Source: JAFDVL01 sp043783625
GTDB lineage: Bacteria > Acidobacteriota > Blastocatellia > RBC074
Assembly (NCBI GenBank): GCA_043783625.1
Contig: JAYVZE010000049.1
Location: forward strand, 1 to 64,000
Length of the DNA stretch: 64,000 bases
Direction: 5' to 3'
Shown in pieces: positions 24,949 to 32,133 of the stretch. Under the pieces are notes generated by a model, which was given only the letters and a program-made list of their open reading frames with translations, did no database searches and was not told the DNA's origin. Position numbers and translations under genes: made by a program. How positions within the stretch are numbered: the first letter of the stretch is position 1; each line of letters starts with the position of its first letter.

Positions 24949-26166
24949 ATGAAAATTGCTATTCTGGGGACGCGCGGGATTCCGGCAAATTATGGCGGTT
25001 TTGAAACCTTCGCTGAACAACTAAGTACTCGATTGGTCACACGCGGTCACGAAGTGACTGTTTATGGTCGCAAACATTATTCCCTGAGCGAAGCTCGCGT
25101 TTATCAGGGTGTGAAGCTCGTCATCCTTCCGACGATTCGCCATAAATATTTTGACACCATTATTCACTCCTTCCTTTCCATCATCCACGCGGTTTTTCAT
25201 CGCTACGACGTGGTCTTGATTTGTAATGCTGCGAACAGCGTTTTTGCGGTCTTCCCCCGTTTGTTCGGAATGCCGACGCTGGTCAATGTGGACGGATTAG
25301 AGCGCAAACGTAAAAAGTGGAATTGGCTGGGACGACAATATTATCTGGTTTCGGAATGGCTTTCGACTTTTTTGCCGACGGCGATTGTCACGGACGCGCA
25401 GGTCATTCAGGATTATTACGCGACGCGCTACAAAAAAGATTCTTCGATGATTGCTTATGGAGCTGATGTCGAACGCCTTGCGGCTCCTGAAGAACTGGAA
25501 AAATTTAACCTGAAACCGAATCAGTATGTGCTTTACGTCAGCCGTTTAGAGCCGGAAAATAATGCCCACCTGGTCATCGAAGCGTATGAAAAAGTTTCCA
25601 CTGATTTACCCTTAGTCATTGTCGGTGGGGCGCCCTACGCCCACGACTACATCGCCAAATTAAAAAGTACCAAAGATAAACGCATCAAGTTTTTAGGTTT
25701 CGTTTTTGGAGAAGATTATCGAGCTTTGCAACAAAATGCTTATTGTTATGTTCACGCCACCGAAGTTGGCGGAACGCATCCAGCCTTGATCGAAGCGATG
25801 GGAGCAGGGAATTGCGCTCTGGTTTTGAATACACCTGAAAATCTGGAAGTGATGGGCGACGCCGGAATCAAATACGATTCCGTGAAAGATTTGACCAAAC
25901 AGTTGCGCCGCTTGTTGGATAATCCGACAATCATTAGCGAATATCGTGCCCGTGCAATGGCACGTGTTCGGGCACGCTATGATTGGGAACAGATCACGAA
26001 TCAATATGAATGGTTGCTGGCAAAACTGGCAGGAGTAGCAACTTCGGAAGAACCTTTGCCATTAATGTCGCGTGAAGTGAGCGAGATGGAGCCAATCAGC
26101 TATTCCGTCAACAGCTTCGCCGAAAGCCGCGTCGCCGAAGTCGGACGCCGCGCCGCTGTCAAATAA
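24949..26166 (+). CDS. glycosyltransferase with DUF1972 N-terminus (GT4-like)
   Basis: 405 residues. The N-terminus ILGTRGIPANYGGFETFAEQ is the DUF1972 signature of rhamnosyl- and related GT-B transferases. The C-terminal half has the GT4 donor site: VLYVSRLEPENNAHLVIEAY, LGFVFGEDYRALQQNAYCYV, HATEVGGTHPALIEAMGAGN with the Glu-x7-Glu element. It is cytoplasmic or membrane-associated and adds a sugar to a growing surface polysaccharide. The last 45 residues are a variable tail. The ABC-2 permease three genes on fits a glycan assembly group. Confidence 0.9.
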   Translation: MKIAILGTRGIPANYGGFETFAEQLSTRLVTRGHEVTVYGRKHYSLSEARVYQGVKLVILPTIRHKYFDTIIHSFLSIIHAVFHRYDVVLICNAANSVFAVFPRLFGMPTLVNVDGLERKRKKWNWLGRQYYLVSEWLSTFLPTAIVTDAQVIQDYYATRYKKDSSMIAYGADVERLAAPEELEKFNLKPNQYVLYVSRLEPENNAHLVIEAYEKVSTDLPLVIVGGAPYAHDYIAKLKSTKDKRIKFLGFVFGEDYRALQQNAYCYVHATEVGGTHPALIEAMGAGNCALVLNTPENLEVMGDAGIKYDSVKDLTKQLRRLLDNPTIISEYRARAMARVRARYDWEQITNQYEWLLAKLAGVATSEEPLPLMSREVSEMEPISYSVNSFAESRVAEVGRRAAVK

Positions 26167-26276
26167 CGAATTCGCGGGAACGTGAAAAGCAAAACGAGTG
26201 ATGAGCGAAAGGCTTGTCACTCGTTGTTGTTTGTGGGCTGTGCGATAATCAGGGAGTCTTAGCTTTGGAGGTTTGC

Positions 26277-27275
26277 ATGAAACAACTCGCCAGAATTTTT
26301 CTCTTGATTTTTTTGTTTATCAGTATTTGCGGGCAAATTTTGTTTGGGCAGCAGACGAAGTCAAAAGAAGATGTTTGTATCGAAGAAATCTTTCCTCTCT
26401 ATAAAGCGTATTTCGAGGAAAGGGATAGTGAAGAAAAGTTTAGAAAAGCAAAGTTATATCTCGAAAAGGCGGATAAATTAGGGTGTGAACTAATTGACGA
26501 TTATGTAAATCCTAATGTTCGTAAATTTGTAAAAAGGCGTGAGCTGGTTCAGGTTTACAATAAATGTGTTGATGCCGACAAAACATATTTCTCAAGTCCT
26601 AATCTTGCTAATCTCAATGCACTGATTACAGCGTGTGGAGCGTGGATTGAAAAAGTTCCAACCCCCGATCATTACTATTCTACACGTCTTGCTCTGGCTA
26701 CAGGTTTCGGAGTCCTCGCAGGCTTTTACAAGGATACAGATCAGACATTTTTATTCGCAGAAAAGGCACTTGAAAAATTAGCGGATGAAGCTACGCCAAA
26801 AGAATGGACAGCACAGAATTGGCTTCAATTTCGACGGGAAAATATTGGAAGGCTTCTGCAATATCAAGGACTGTGCAAACTGCGGCAACCAAAAATAGAT
26901 GCTGAATCTGCAATAATATTTTTTACCAAAGCTGCTGATTTGAAAGATGGAACGGCGTATAAAGATCCAAACACATATCTATTAAGAGCTGAAGCCAACA
27001 TGATGTACTGTCCGATTCTGAGAGAGGCTTTTGATGAAGCTCGTGAAAAAAATGGTACTAAGAATAAATTCTCGAACGAGTCTTGTACTGTTACAGAAAA
27101 GATCGTTCAGGATTATGCGCGGGTAATTGCGATAACGACTTCAATGCCATCACGAGGATTTGAGGACGTTTATAAAGACACGCCGATACTCTGGAATCTC
27201 ATCCATCCAACCAGTTCAGGCAAAAAACTTGACGATCTCATTAATTTTTACAAAGCAGAATTCAGAAAGAAATAA
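26277..27275 (+). CDS. secreted TPR-like hypothetical protein
   Basis: 332 residues from ATG 26277, which has TTGGAGG seven bases upstream and begins a signal peptide (MKQLARIFLLIFLFISICGQ, cleavage near ILFGQQ). The rest is helical with repeating A/L/Y positions resembling TPR-type pairs (FRKAKLYLEKADKLG, LFAEKALEKLADEA, AIIFFTKAADLKDG). Cysteines recur, which suggests periplasmic disulfides. No family is recognised. The stop at 27275 directly abuts the GTG of the permease gene, so they are translated together; a role in polysaccharide export is possible. Confidence 0.65.
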   Translation: MKQLARIFLLIFLFISICGQILFGQQTKSKEDVCIEEIFPLYKAYFEERDSEEKFRKAKLYLEKADKLGCELIDDYVNPNVRKFVKRRELVQVYNKCVDADKTYFSSPNLANLNALITACGAWIEKVPTPDHYYSTRLALATGFGVLAGFYKDTDQTFLFAEKALEKLADEATPKEWTAQNWLQFRRENIGRLLQYQGLCKLRQPKIDAESAIIFFTKAADLKDGTAYKDPNTYLLRAEANMMYCPILREAFDEAREKNGTKNKFSNESCTVTEKIVQDYARVIAITTSMPSRGFEDVYKDTPILWNLIHPTSSGKKLDDLINFYKAEFRKK

Positions 27276-28112
27276 GTGGAACATATTCAATATCAATCCA
27301 GTGCCAAAGTCCCGTTGTGGCGTCCGTTGCTGAAGCTTTTTACGGAACATCGTGGCTTGATTCGTTCGATGGTGCAGCGTGAATTGACGAACCGTTACAA
27401 AGGATCATTCTTCGGAATCGGCTGGGCGATTATTGCCCCAGCCTTGATGATTGTCATTTTTACGATCATTTTTTCAGGCATTTTCGGAGCGCGTTTCGGT
27501 AACAAAGGCGGTCATCTCAGCTTTGCCGTCTCGTTGTTTTGCGGACTCTTGCCGTGGAATGCTTTCAGCGAAGGCGTTCAACGCGCTACGAATTCGATGA
27601 TCGAAAATCTCAACCTCGTCAAGCGCGTAGTCTTCCCCGTCGAAGCCTTGCCCGTCAACGTCGCGCTCGCCGCCATCGTCCAACAATTAATCGGAACCGT
27701 AGTTTTATTAATCGCTCATCTCGTGCTTGAACGACAACTTCATCTCACCGTTTTGTGGTTGCCAGTGCTGCTAGTTTTGCAATTAATCTTAACCTGCGGA
27801 CTGGGATGGTTGATGGCCAGCCTCGGAGTTTTTATCCGCGACATGCCCCAAATTAATCAACTGATTCTGATGGCGTGGATGTACCTGACGCCGATTTTTT
27901 TCCCTGAAAGTAATATTCCGGCAGACTACCAATGGATGATTAACTGGAATCCGATGGCTCCATTAATCCGCAGCTATCGAAGAATTTTATTGGATGGAGA
28001 ACAGCCGGATTGGAATGGTCTGAGCCTGACGCTTGCCTTTGCCTTGATATGTTTTGTCGCTGGATATTGGTGGTTTCATCGGACGAAAAAAGCTTTCGCG
28101 GATGTGTTGTGA
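27276..28112 (+). CDS. ABC-2 type permease for surface polysaccharide export
   Basis: 278 residues starting at GTG right after the upstream stop. The N-terminus LITRSMVQRELTNRYKGS-type region (here LIRSMVQRELTNRYKGSFFG) and GIGWAIIAPALMIVIFTIIF are typical of TagG/Wzm/KpsM permeases. Six membrane segments can be drawn, with ERQ/IRDMPQINQLILMAWMYLTPIFFP between the fourth and fifth and NPMAPLIRSYR near the end. Such permeases need a TagH/Wzt-type ATPase, usually the next gene. None follows here: a repeat and a toxin-antitoxin pair come next. Confidence 0.88.
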   Translation: MEHIQYQSSAKVPLWRPLLKLFTEHRGLIRSMVQRELTNRYKGSFFGIGWAIIAPALMIVIFTIIFSGIFGARFGNKGGHLSFAVSLFCGLLPWNAFSEGVQRATNSMIENLNLVKRVVFPVEALPVNVALAAIVQQLIGTVVLLIAHLVLERQLHLTVLWLPVLLVLQLILTCGLGWLMASLGVFIRDMPQINQLILMAWMYLTPIFFPESNIPADYQWMINWNPMAPLIRSYRRILLDGEQPDWNGLSLTLAFALICFVAGYWWFHRTKKAFADVL

Positions 28113-28116
28113 AACA

Positions 28117-28146
28117 GTTTTGAGTTTCGAGTCTCAAGTTTCGAGA
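28117..28146. repeat. GAGTTTCGAG word repeat
   Basis: The 30 bases hold GTTTTGAGTTTCGAG and then CTCAAGTTTCGAGA, two near copies of a short word. The same words recur at 55984-56078, where they form an inverted pair. This marks a repeat family shared by two distant intergenic sites. Confidence 0.65.
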
Positions 28147-28200
28147 TTGGTTGCGAACGCGGCTCAGCAAAATTAAAAGTTTTCAAAGGAATTGTTTTTT

Positions 28201-28239
28201 TTGGCAATTATTGCCAAGTTTTGCCAAAATCGCTATACT
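28201..28239 (+). promoter_or_regulatory. parDE promoter with overlapping operator
   Basis: A sigma70-type promoter is readable: -35 TTGCCA at 28211-28216, a 17-base spacer, and -10 TATACT at 28234-28239. It overlaps a perfect palindrome TTGGCAAT-T-ATTGCCAA at 28201-28217 and a further half-site TTGCCAAAA at 28221-28229. This is the expected layout for autorepression by the ribbon-helix-helix antitoxin coded 23 bases downstream. Confidence 0.8.
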
Positions 28240-28261
28240 CTTTTTGAGGGGGAACATCTTT

Positions 28262-28528
28262 ATGGCAACAATGAATATTTCTTTACCTGACCCGTTGCGC
28301 GAATTTGTTGAGGCGTGCGTTCGTGAAGGAAGCTACAGCACCGCGAGTGAGTATTTCCGCGAACTGGTACGTGCCGATCAAAAACAGAAAGCTGAACAAC
28401 GTGTGGAAAAACTGCTTTTGGAGGGCTTGAATTCCAGCCCCGCCAAACTACTGACCAAAGCTGATTTGGATGAAGTCCGCAAAGTAGTTAATCAGCGTAT
28501 TGCGGCACGAAAGAAAAAAGCTGCATGA
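28262..28528 (+). CDS. parD: ParD-family antitoxin
   Basis: 88 residues from ATG 28262, with GAGGGGG upstream. The N-terminus MNISLPDPLREFVEACVREG is the ribbon-helix-helix DNA-binding strand and first helix of the ParD/CopG type, followed by SYSTASEYFRELVRADQ. The C-terminal half is a charged helix that would wrap the toxin. It overlaps the toxin start by four bases (ATGA). It neutralises ParE and represses its own promoter at the palindrome just upstream. Confidence 0.9.
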   Translation: MATMNISLPDPLREFVEACVREGSYSTASEYFRELVRADQKQKAEQRVEKLLLEGLNSSPAKLLTKADLDEVRKVVNQRIAARKKKAA

Positions 28529-28839
28529 AAATATTTCGCCGCGATCAGGCACTCGGCGATCTAGCCGATTATGCATTTTATTTAGCTCAAGACGATCCTG
28601 ATATTGCTGACAGATTTCTGAATGCTTTTGAAGACACCGCAGAACGCCTCAGCCAGATGCCGTATATTGGGGCAACGTATCCAAGCCAGAACCCTGCCTT
28701 CTTTGGTCTGCGCCGATGGGCAATTAAAGACTTTGAGAAATATCTGATTTTTTATTTGGTGTTTGAAGATGCTGTTGACATTATTCGCGTCCTGCACACT
28801 TCACGCGACCTTGAACGTATCTTGGCAGAAGATGAATAA
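28525..28839 (+). CDS. parE: ParE/RelE-superfamily toxin
   Basis: 104 residues. Pattern of ParE toxins: an N-terminal strand (IFRRDQALGDLADYAFYLA), two helices, a PYIGATYPSQNPAFFGLRRW loop, then strands AIKDFEKYLIFYLVFEDAVD and IIRVLHTSRDLERIL. ParE toxins usually act on DNA gyrase. The gene is translationally coupled to its antitoxin by an ATGA overlap. The pair sits where an ABC-transporter ATPase gene would be expected, so it may have arrived as an insertion. Confidence 0.9.
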   Translation: MKIFRRDQALGDLADYAFYLAQDDPDIADRFLNAFEDTAERLSQMPYIGATYPSQNPAFFGLRRWAIKDFEKYLIFYLVFEDAVDIIRVLHTSRDLERILAEDE

Positions 28840-28857
28840 ATCCTGTTTTGTGAGTTG

Positions 28858-29304
28858 TTAGATTAAATTGAAGCTATACTCAACACTAAGCCTTACGCTA
28901 ACAACTTTTCCATCTTTGCGGGCAGGAAGAAAAATAAGTTCTTTGGCGGCTTTGATTGCTTCTTCATTCATTCCATTAGGTAAACCACGTACCACCTCTA
29001 TGTTTCCAATTGTCCCATTTCGTAAGAAAACAATCCTGAGTTGTACAGTTCCTTGTACTCGCGCCTGACGAGCAGCCTCTGTGTATCTGGCTTTTTCCTT
29101 GTATAAAATACCGGGTTTTAGTGACATCGTTGCTACTTCCATCGGTAATTCCGGCTGGGTCAGCTTCGACAAACTGGCAAGATATTTCTGCAAGGCGAGG
29201 GCAATTTGTGGGTCGTAGCGGTTCTTGATGGCAGCAAATTCAGGCTCCGCTTTTTTTGTTCCTGAAATTTTTTTCCACGTCTCACTACAAATCCACAATC
29301 TCAA
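28858..29304 (-). CDS. TonB C-terminal domain protein without membrane anchor
   Basis: 148 residues. Residues 75-148 form a TonB C-terminal domain: YTEAARQARVQGTVQLRIVF, LRNGTIGNIEVVRGLPNGMN, EEAIKAAKELIFLPARKDGK, VVSVRLSVEYSF. Energy-transducing TonB proteins need an N-terminal membrane helix and a Pro-rich linker; neither is visible. The possible start at 29304 overlaps the end of the lactonase-like gene by 20 bases. Either the protein is a truncated copy or the true N-terminus was replaced. The N-terminal 70 residues are helical with a peptide-like LQKYLASLSKL segment. Confidence 0.7.
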   Translation of the reverse strand: MRLWICSETWKKISGTKKAEPEFAAIKNRYDPQIALALQKYLASLSKLTQPELPMEVATMSLKPGILYKEKARYTEAARQARVQGTVQLRIVFLRNGTIGNIEVVRGLPNGMNEEAIKAAKELIFLPARKDGKVVSVRLSVEYSFNLI

Positions 29305-30394
29305 CCCAATTCGGAATCTTGCCCATCTCGTACTCCTTCAGCTTTGCCAGCTTTCCGCTTCTGCCATCAATTTTATAGCTCGACATTTTGTGAGATTTCA
29401 TTCCCACCACAAATAAATATCGCCCCGAAGAATCAATGCTGAAACTGCGCGGATTTGCTTCCGTTGGGATGCTTTCGATCAGCGTTAATGTGCCGTCCGC
29501 TGGATTGACCTTAAAGCTGGCGATGGTATTTGATGTGCGCTCTGTACTGTACAGAAATTTGCCGTTGGGAGTGAGGTGCAAATCAGCTCCGGCGATTCTG
29601 CCTGTAGTGCCAGGCGGCAATCCGCTCACCGATTGTTTTTCTTTGAGTAGTCCATTGGCTGCATCGTAATCAAAGACATGAACGGCGGCGTCAAGTTCAC
29701 CGAGGACGTACACGAGTTTGCCATTTGGATGAAACACGAGATGACGTGGCCCGGTCTTTTCTTTGACGCGAACTGACGCAGGTGAATTCGGTTCCAGCTT
29801 TCCGGTCTTCGCATCAAACGTAAATTGATTGATTAAATCATTGCCGAGCGAAGGAGCCAGCACAAAGCGGTTTTGCTTATCAATCAGAATTGAGTGGGCG
29901 TTTTTATGATCCGGCAAAATCTGTTGCGTCGGTTGCATCACACCATTTGCTGCGATTGGATTGACCGTTAATTTGTGACCGGGATACGAAGCCGCGAACA
30001 TAAACCGTCTCGTGCGGTCAGTCGAAATGTAGGCCATGCTGTCAACGAGTGGGCCATTGCCAAGATGTTTGAGCTTGCCAGTCTTTGCCTCAATCGAAAA
30101 CGTAGAAACCATCTGCGGTTCGCCGCGTGTCGCTACAAACAGCAAACGACGATCAGGACTGACCGTGATCGGCGTCGAACCGCCAACTTTTATGACGCCG
30201 GGGATCGAAACTTTTTCGATTAATGTTAGCTCGCCGTTTTTCCGATTGAGCTGAAAAACAAAGATTTCGTTGCTCTCAACATTTCCCACATAAACAATCG
30301 TAGCAGCCTGCACGGGCGCAGTTAGCATCGCGCTCGCAATAATAGCCGTCGCCGAAAGCGCAGCCCATAATGCCTGATAAAAGATTGAATGCAT
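29285..30394 (-). CDS. lactonase-like seven-bladed beta-propeller, secreted
   Basis: 369 residues with an N-terminal signal (SATAIIASAMLTAPVQA). Blades repeat the pattern of the 6-phosphogluconolactonase (YbhE) family: VYVGNVESNEIFVFQLNR, ITVSPDRRLLFVATRG, LVFHPNGKLVYVLGELDAAV, LHLTPNGKFLYSTERTSNTI, FSIDSSGRYLFVVGMKSHKM. The family includes a cytoplasmic lactonase and many exported propellers of unknown role; the signal peptide puts this one in the latter. It is read away from the BREX locus. Confidence 0.82.
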   Translation of the reverse strand: MHSIFYQALWAALSATAIIASAMLTAPVQAATIVYVGNVESNEIFVFQLNRKNGELTLIEKVSIPGVIKVGGSTPITVSPDRRLLFVATRGEPQMVSTFSIEAKTGKLKHLGNGPLVDSMAYISTDRTRRFMFAASYPGHKLTVNPIAANGVMQPTQQILPDHKNAHSILIDKQNRFVLAPSLGNDLINQFTFDAKTGKLEPNSPASVRVKEKTGPRHLVFHPNGKLVYVLGELDAAVHVFDYDAANGLLKEKQSVSGLPPGTTGRIAGADLHLTPNGKFLYSTERTSNTIASFKVNPADGTLTLIESIPTEANPRSFSIDSSGRYLFVVGMKSHKMSSYKIDGRSGKLAKLKEYEMGKIPNWVEIVDL

Positions 30395-30911
30395 GAATGT
30401 CTCCTTGATTCGATAATAAAAAAATGTCCTGAGAAGATTTTATTCCTGGCAGGACACTCTACGATTTTATTACTGAGGCTACAACTCTATTCCCGACTCA
30501 ATAATTTAATATTTATGCAGGGTAGAGTAAGAACTTGTCCCTGCCGATTCGCTGAAAAACTAATACAGCTTCGGAAGCAATGAGATGACTGCAAAATAGG
30601 CTGATTGAATAAAGTCGAAGGTAGAGATGCCGGAACAAAACAGCAGCTCAAATTTTGAGTGGAATTTTTGAGAACTATCGTTGGTTCTACTATTTAACTA
30701 GAGCAGATTTGGCTTGAATGTATGGCAGGCTGTTAGCCTGCCGCTGCGGAATTTCTGCGGGTTAGCAACGGCAGGCTAACAGCCTGCCGTACACTGATTC
30801 ACCATTTGCTCTAGGTTCAAAGCTTCAGTTTATATTTTCACTTGAATTGTATGGCGTTGTCTGAGATTTTATTCATTGCAATCACGCAATAAAAAATCAT
30901 CATCAATTCCA
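30395..30911. other. spacer between lactonase gene and BREX locus
   Basis: About 500 bases with no coding frame of note. It contains a small hairpin (TGTCCTG/CAGGACA, 30425-30456) and a large inverted repeat at 30719-30793. A weak promoter for the BREX operon could lie at about 30842-30870, but the boxes are poor. Confidence 0.5.
30719..30793. repeat. 25-bp inverted repeat with GGCAGGCT words upstream of BREX
   Basis: Arms 30719-30743 and 30769-30793 are reverse complements with one mismatch, and each arm itself contains a GGCAGGCT/AGCCTGCC palindrome, so cruciform or nested hairpins are possible. Outer bases CTAGAGCA and TGCTCTAG (near 30699 and 30805) extend the symmetry. It marks the left edge of the BREX operon. 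Confidence 0.8.
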
Positions 30912-31535
30912 ATGAAACCAGCAATTGCTACTCGTCTGGCAGAACCAGGATATAAAGCAGATATTACCGCAGGGGCATTAAAGCTCGCTGAAAGCCGCAT
31001 TATTGCTGAACTGTTACTCCGCGATCTCAGCCAGGCACAATGGCAACAGGCAATCATTAAGGAGAATGTATTGCAAGCACAGAATCCAGCCTCGGCAACC
31101 AGATTGACCAGGTTGATTCGCGGACGCCTGGCATTAATGGATCCAGCCCTCTGGCGGCTGGTGCGTGATGGCGATAGCGTCGTTGCCGCGCAGGCAGTTT
31201 TTGCTGCCGCTATCAAACACAGCAAGTTGTTAGGCGATTTTCTTGATCTCGAAGTGCGCACGCAATTACGAATATTTATGCCCGCTTTATCAAATAAACT
31301 TTGGGAAGATTATTTGCTCGCCTGTCGAGGACGCGACCCGGAAATGCCGGAATGGAATTCCTCTACAAAAGATCGGCTCAGATCTTCCGTCTTTCAAATG
31401 CTCGCGCAAGTGGGATATATTGAGAACACCAGAACGCTGAAACTTCAGTCCGTCTTTATTGCCCCGCAGGTTCTGCATTACTTACAAGAACGTCAGGAAG
31501 ATTATGTTTTATGCTGTATTCAGGTAGGAGGGTGA
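30912..31535 (+). CDS. brxA: BREX protein BrxA (DUF1819)
   Basis: 207 residues from ATG 30912; a TTG at 30876 is a weaker alternative. The sequence starts with ITAGALKLAESRIIAELLLR and continues NPASATRLTRLIRGRLALMD and LLGDFLDLEVRTQLRIFMPA, then WEDYLLACRGRDPEMPEW, typical of BrxA, a small helical DNA-binding protein of type I BREX. It is the first gene of the six-gene set. It ends overlapping the brxB start region (GTGA), suggesting coupled translation. Confidence 0.9.
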   Translation: MKPAIATRLAEPGYKADITAGALKLAESRIIAELLLRDLSQAQWQQAIIKENVLQAQNPASATRLTRLIRGRLALMDPALWRLVRDGDSVVAAQAVFAAAIKHSKLLGDFLDLEVRTQLRIFMPALSNKLWEDYLLACRGRDPEMPEWNSSTKDRLRSSVFQMLAQVGYIENTRTLKLQSVFIAPQVLHYLQERQEDYVLCCIQVGG

Positions 31536-32110
31536 CCAGTTTGTTAATGGAACGATTGAATAAAATATTGCCACGCCTGATCTCACAGGACTTTCTCTGT
31601 GGACGTGGGATTGGTAACGAAATCGGCTTTTACATTTTCGAGTATCCGCCCGAAAGTGAATTGCAGATACGCCAGTACCTTGCCTCGCTGCTCCCGGATA
31701 TTGCCAAAGAGAAGCCCGACCTCAGAATCAAACACATCAATCTGTTTGATTTTATCCTCGAATATTTAGCGAGCCGAAACCTGCTCGAAAAAGCTTTAAA
31801 AATGCAGCAGGAGAAAGGCGATGAAGCATTACAGAAAGCTTTATCGGCACCGCTTCATGAAAGCAAATTAGCTCCCTTGTTGGCGGAAGAAGCACAGCCA
31901 GACCAACATGACCTCATTTTGATTTCCGGCATTGGCAGTGCCTGGCCACTGTTGCGGACGCATACACTGCTCAGCAATTTACATCCGATGATGGGACCAA
32001 CACCGCTCGTGATGTTCTATCCTGGTTATTACGACGGGCAATCGCTTCGTCTGTTCGGAAAACTCAAAAATAACAATTATTACCGCGCCTTCAAATTAAT
32101 CCCGCATTAG
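31532..32110 (+). CDS. brxB: BREX protein BrxB (DUF1788)
   Basis: 192 residues if started at the GTG that overlaps the brxA stop; ATG 31511, TTG 31541 and ATG 31547 are also possible, and family members usually begin close to MERLNKILPRL. Diagnostic blocks: CGRGIGNEIGFYIFEYPPES, INLFDFILEYLASRNLLEKA, LILISGIGSAWPLLRTHTLL, MGPTPLVMFYPGYYDGQSLR, LFGKLKNNNYYRAF. BrxB is required in type I BREX and has no known enzyme activity. It is followed by brxC after 23 bases. Confidence 0.92.
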   Translation: MTSLLMERLNKILPRLISQDFLCGRGIGNEIGFYIFEYPPESELQIRQYLASLLPDIAKEKPDLRIKHINLFDFILEYLASRNLLEKALKMQQEKGDEALQKALSAPLHESKLAPLLAEEAQPDQHDLILISGIGSAWPLLRTHTLLSNLHPMMGPTPLVMFYPGYYDGQSLRLFGKLKNNNYYRAFKLIPH

Positions 32111-32133
32111 TCCCGCAGACAAAGCCTGAGCCT

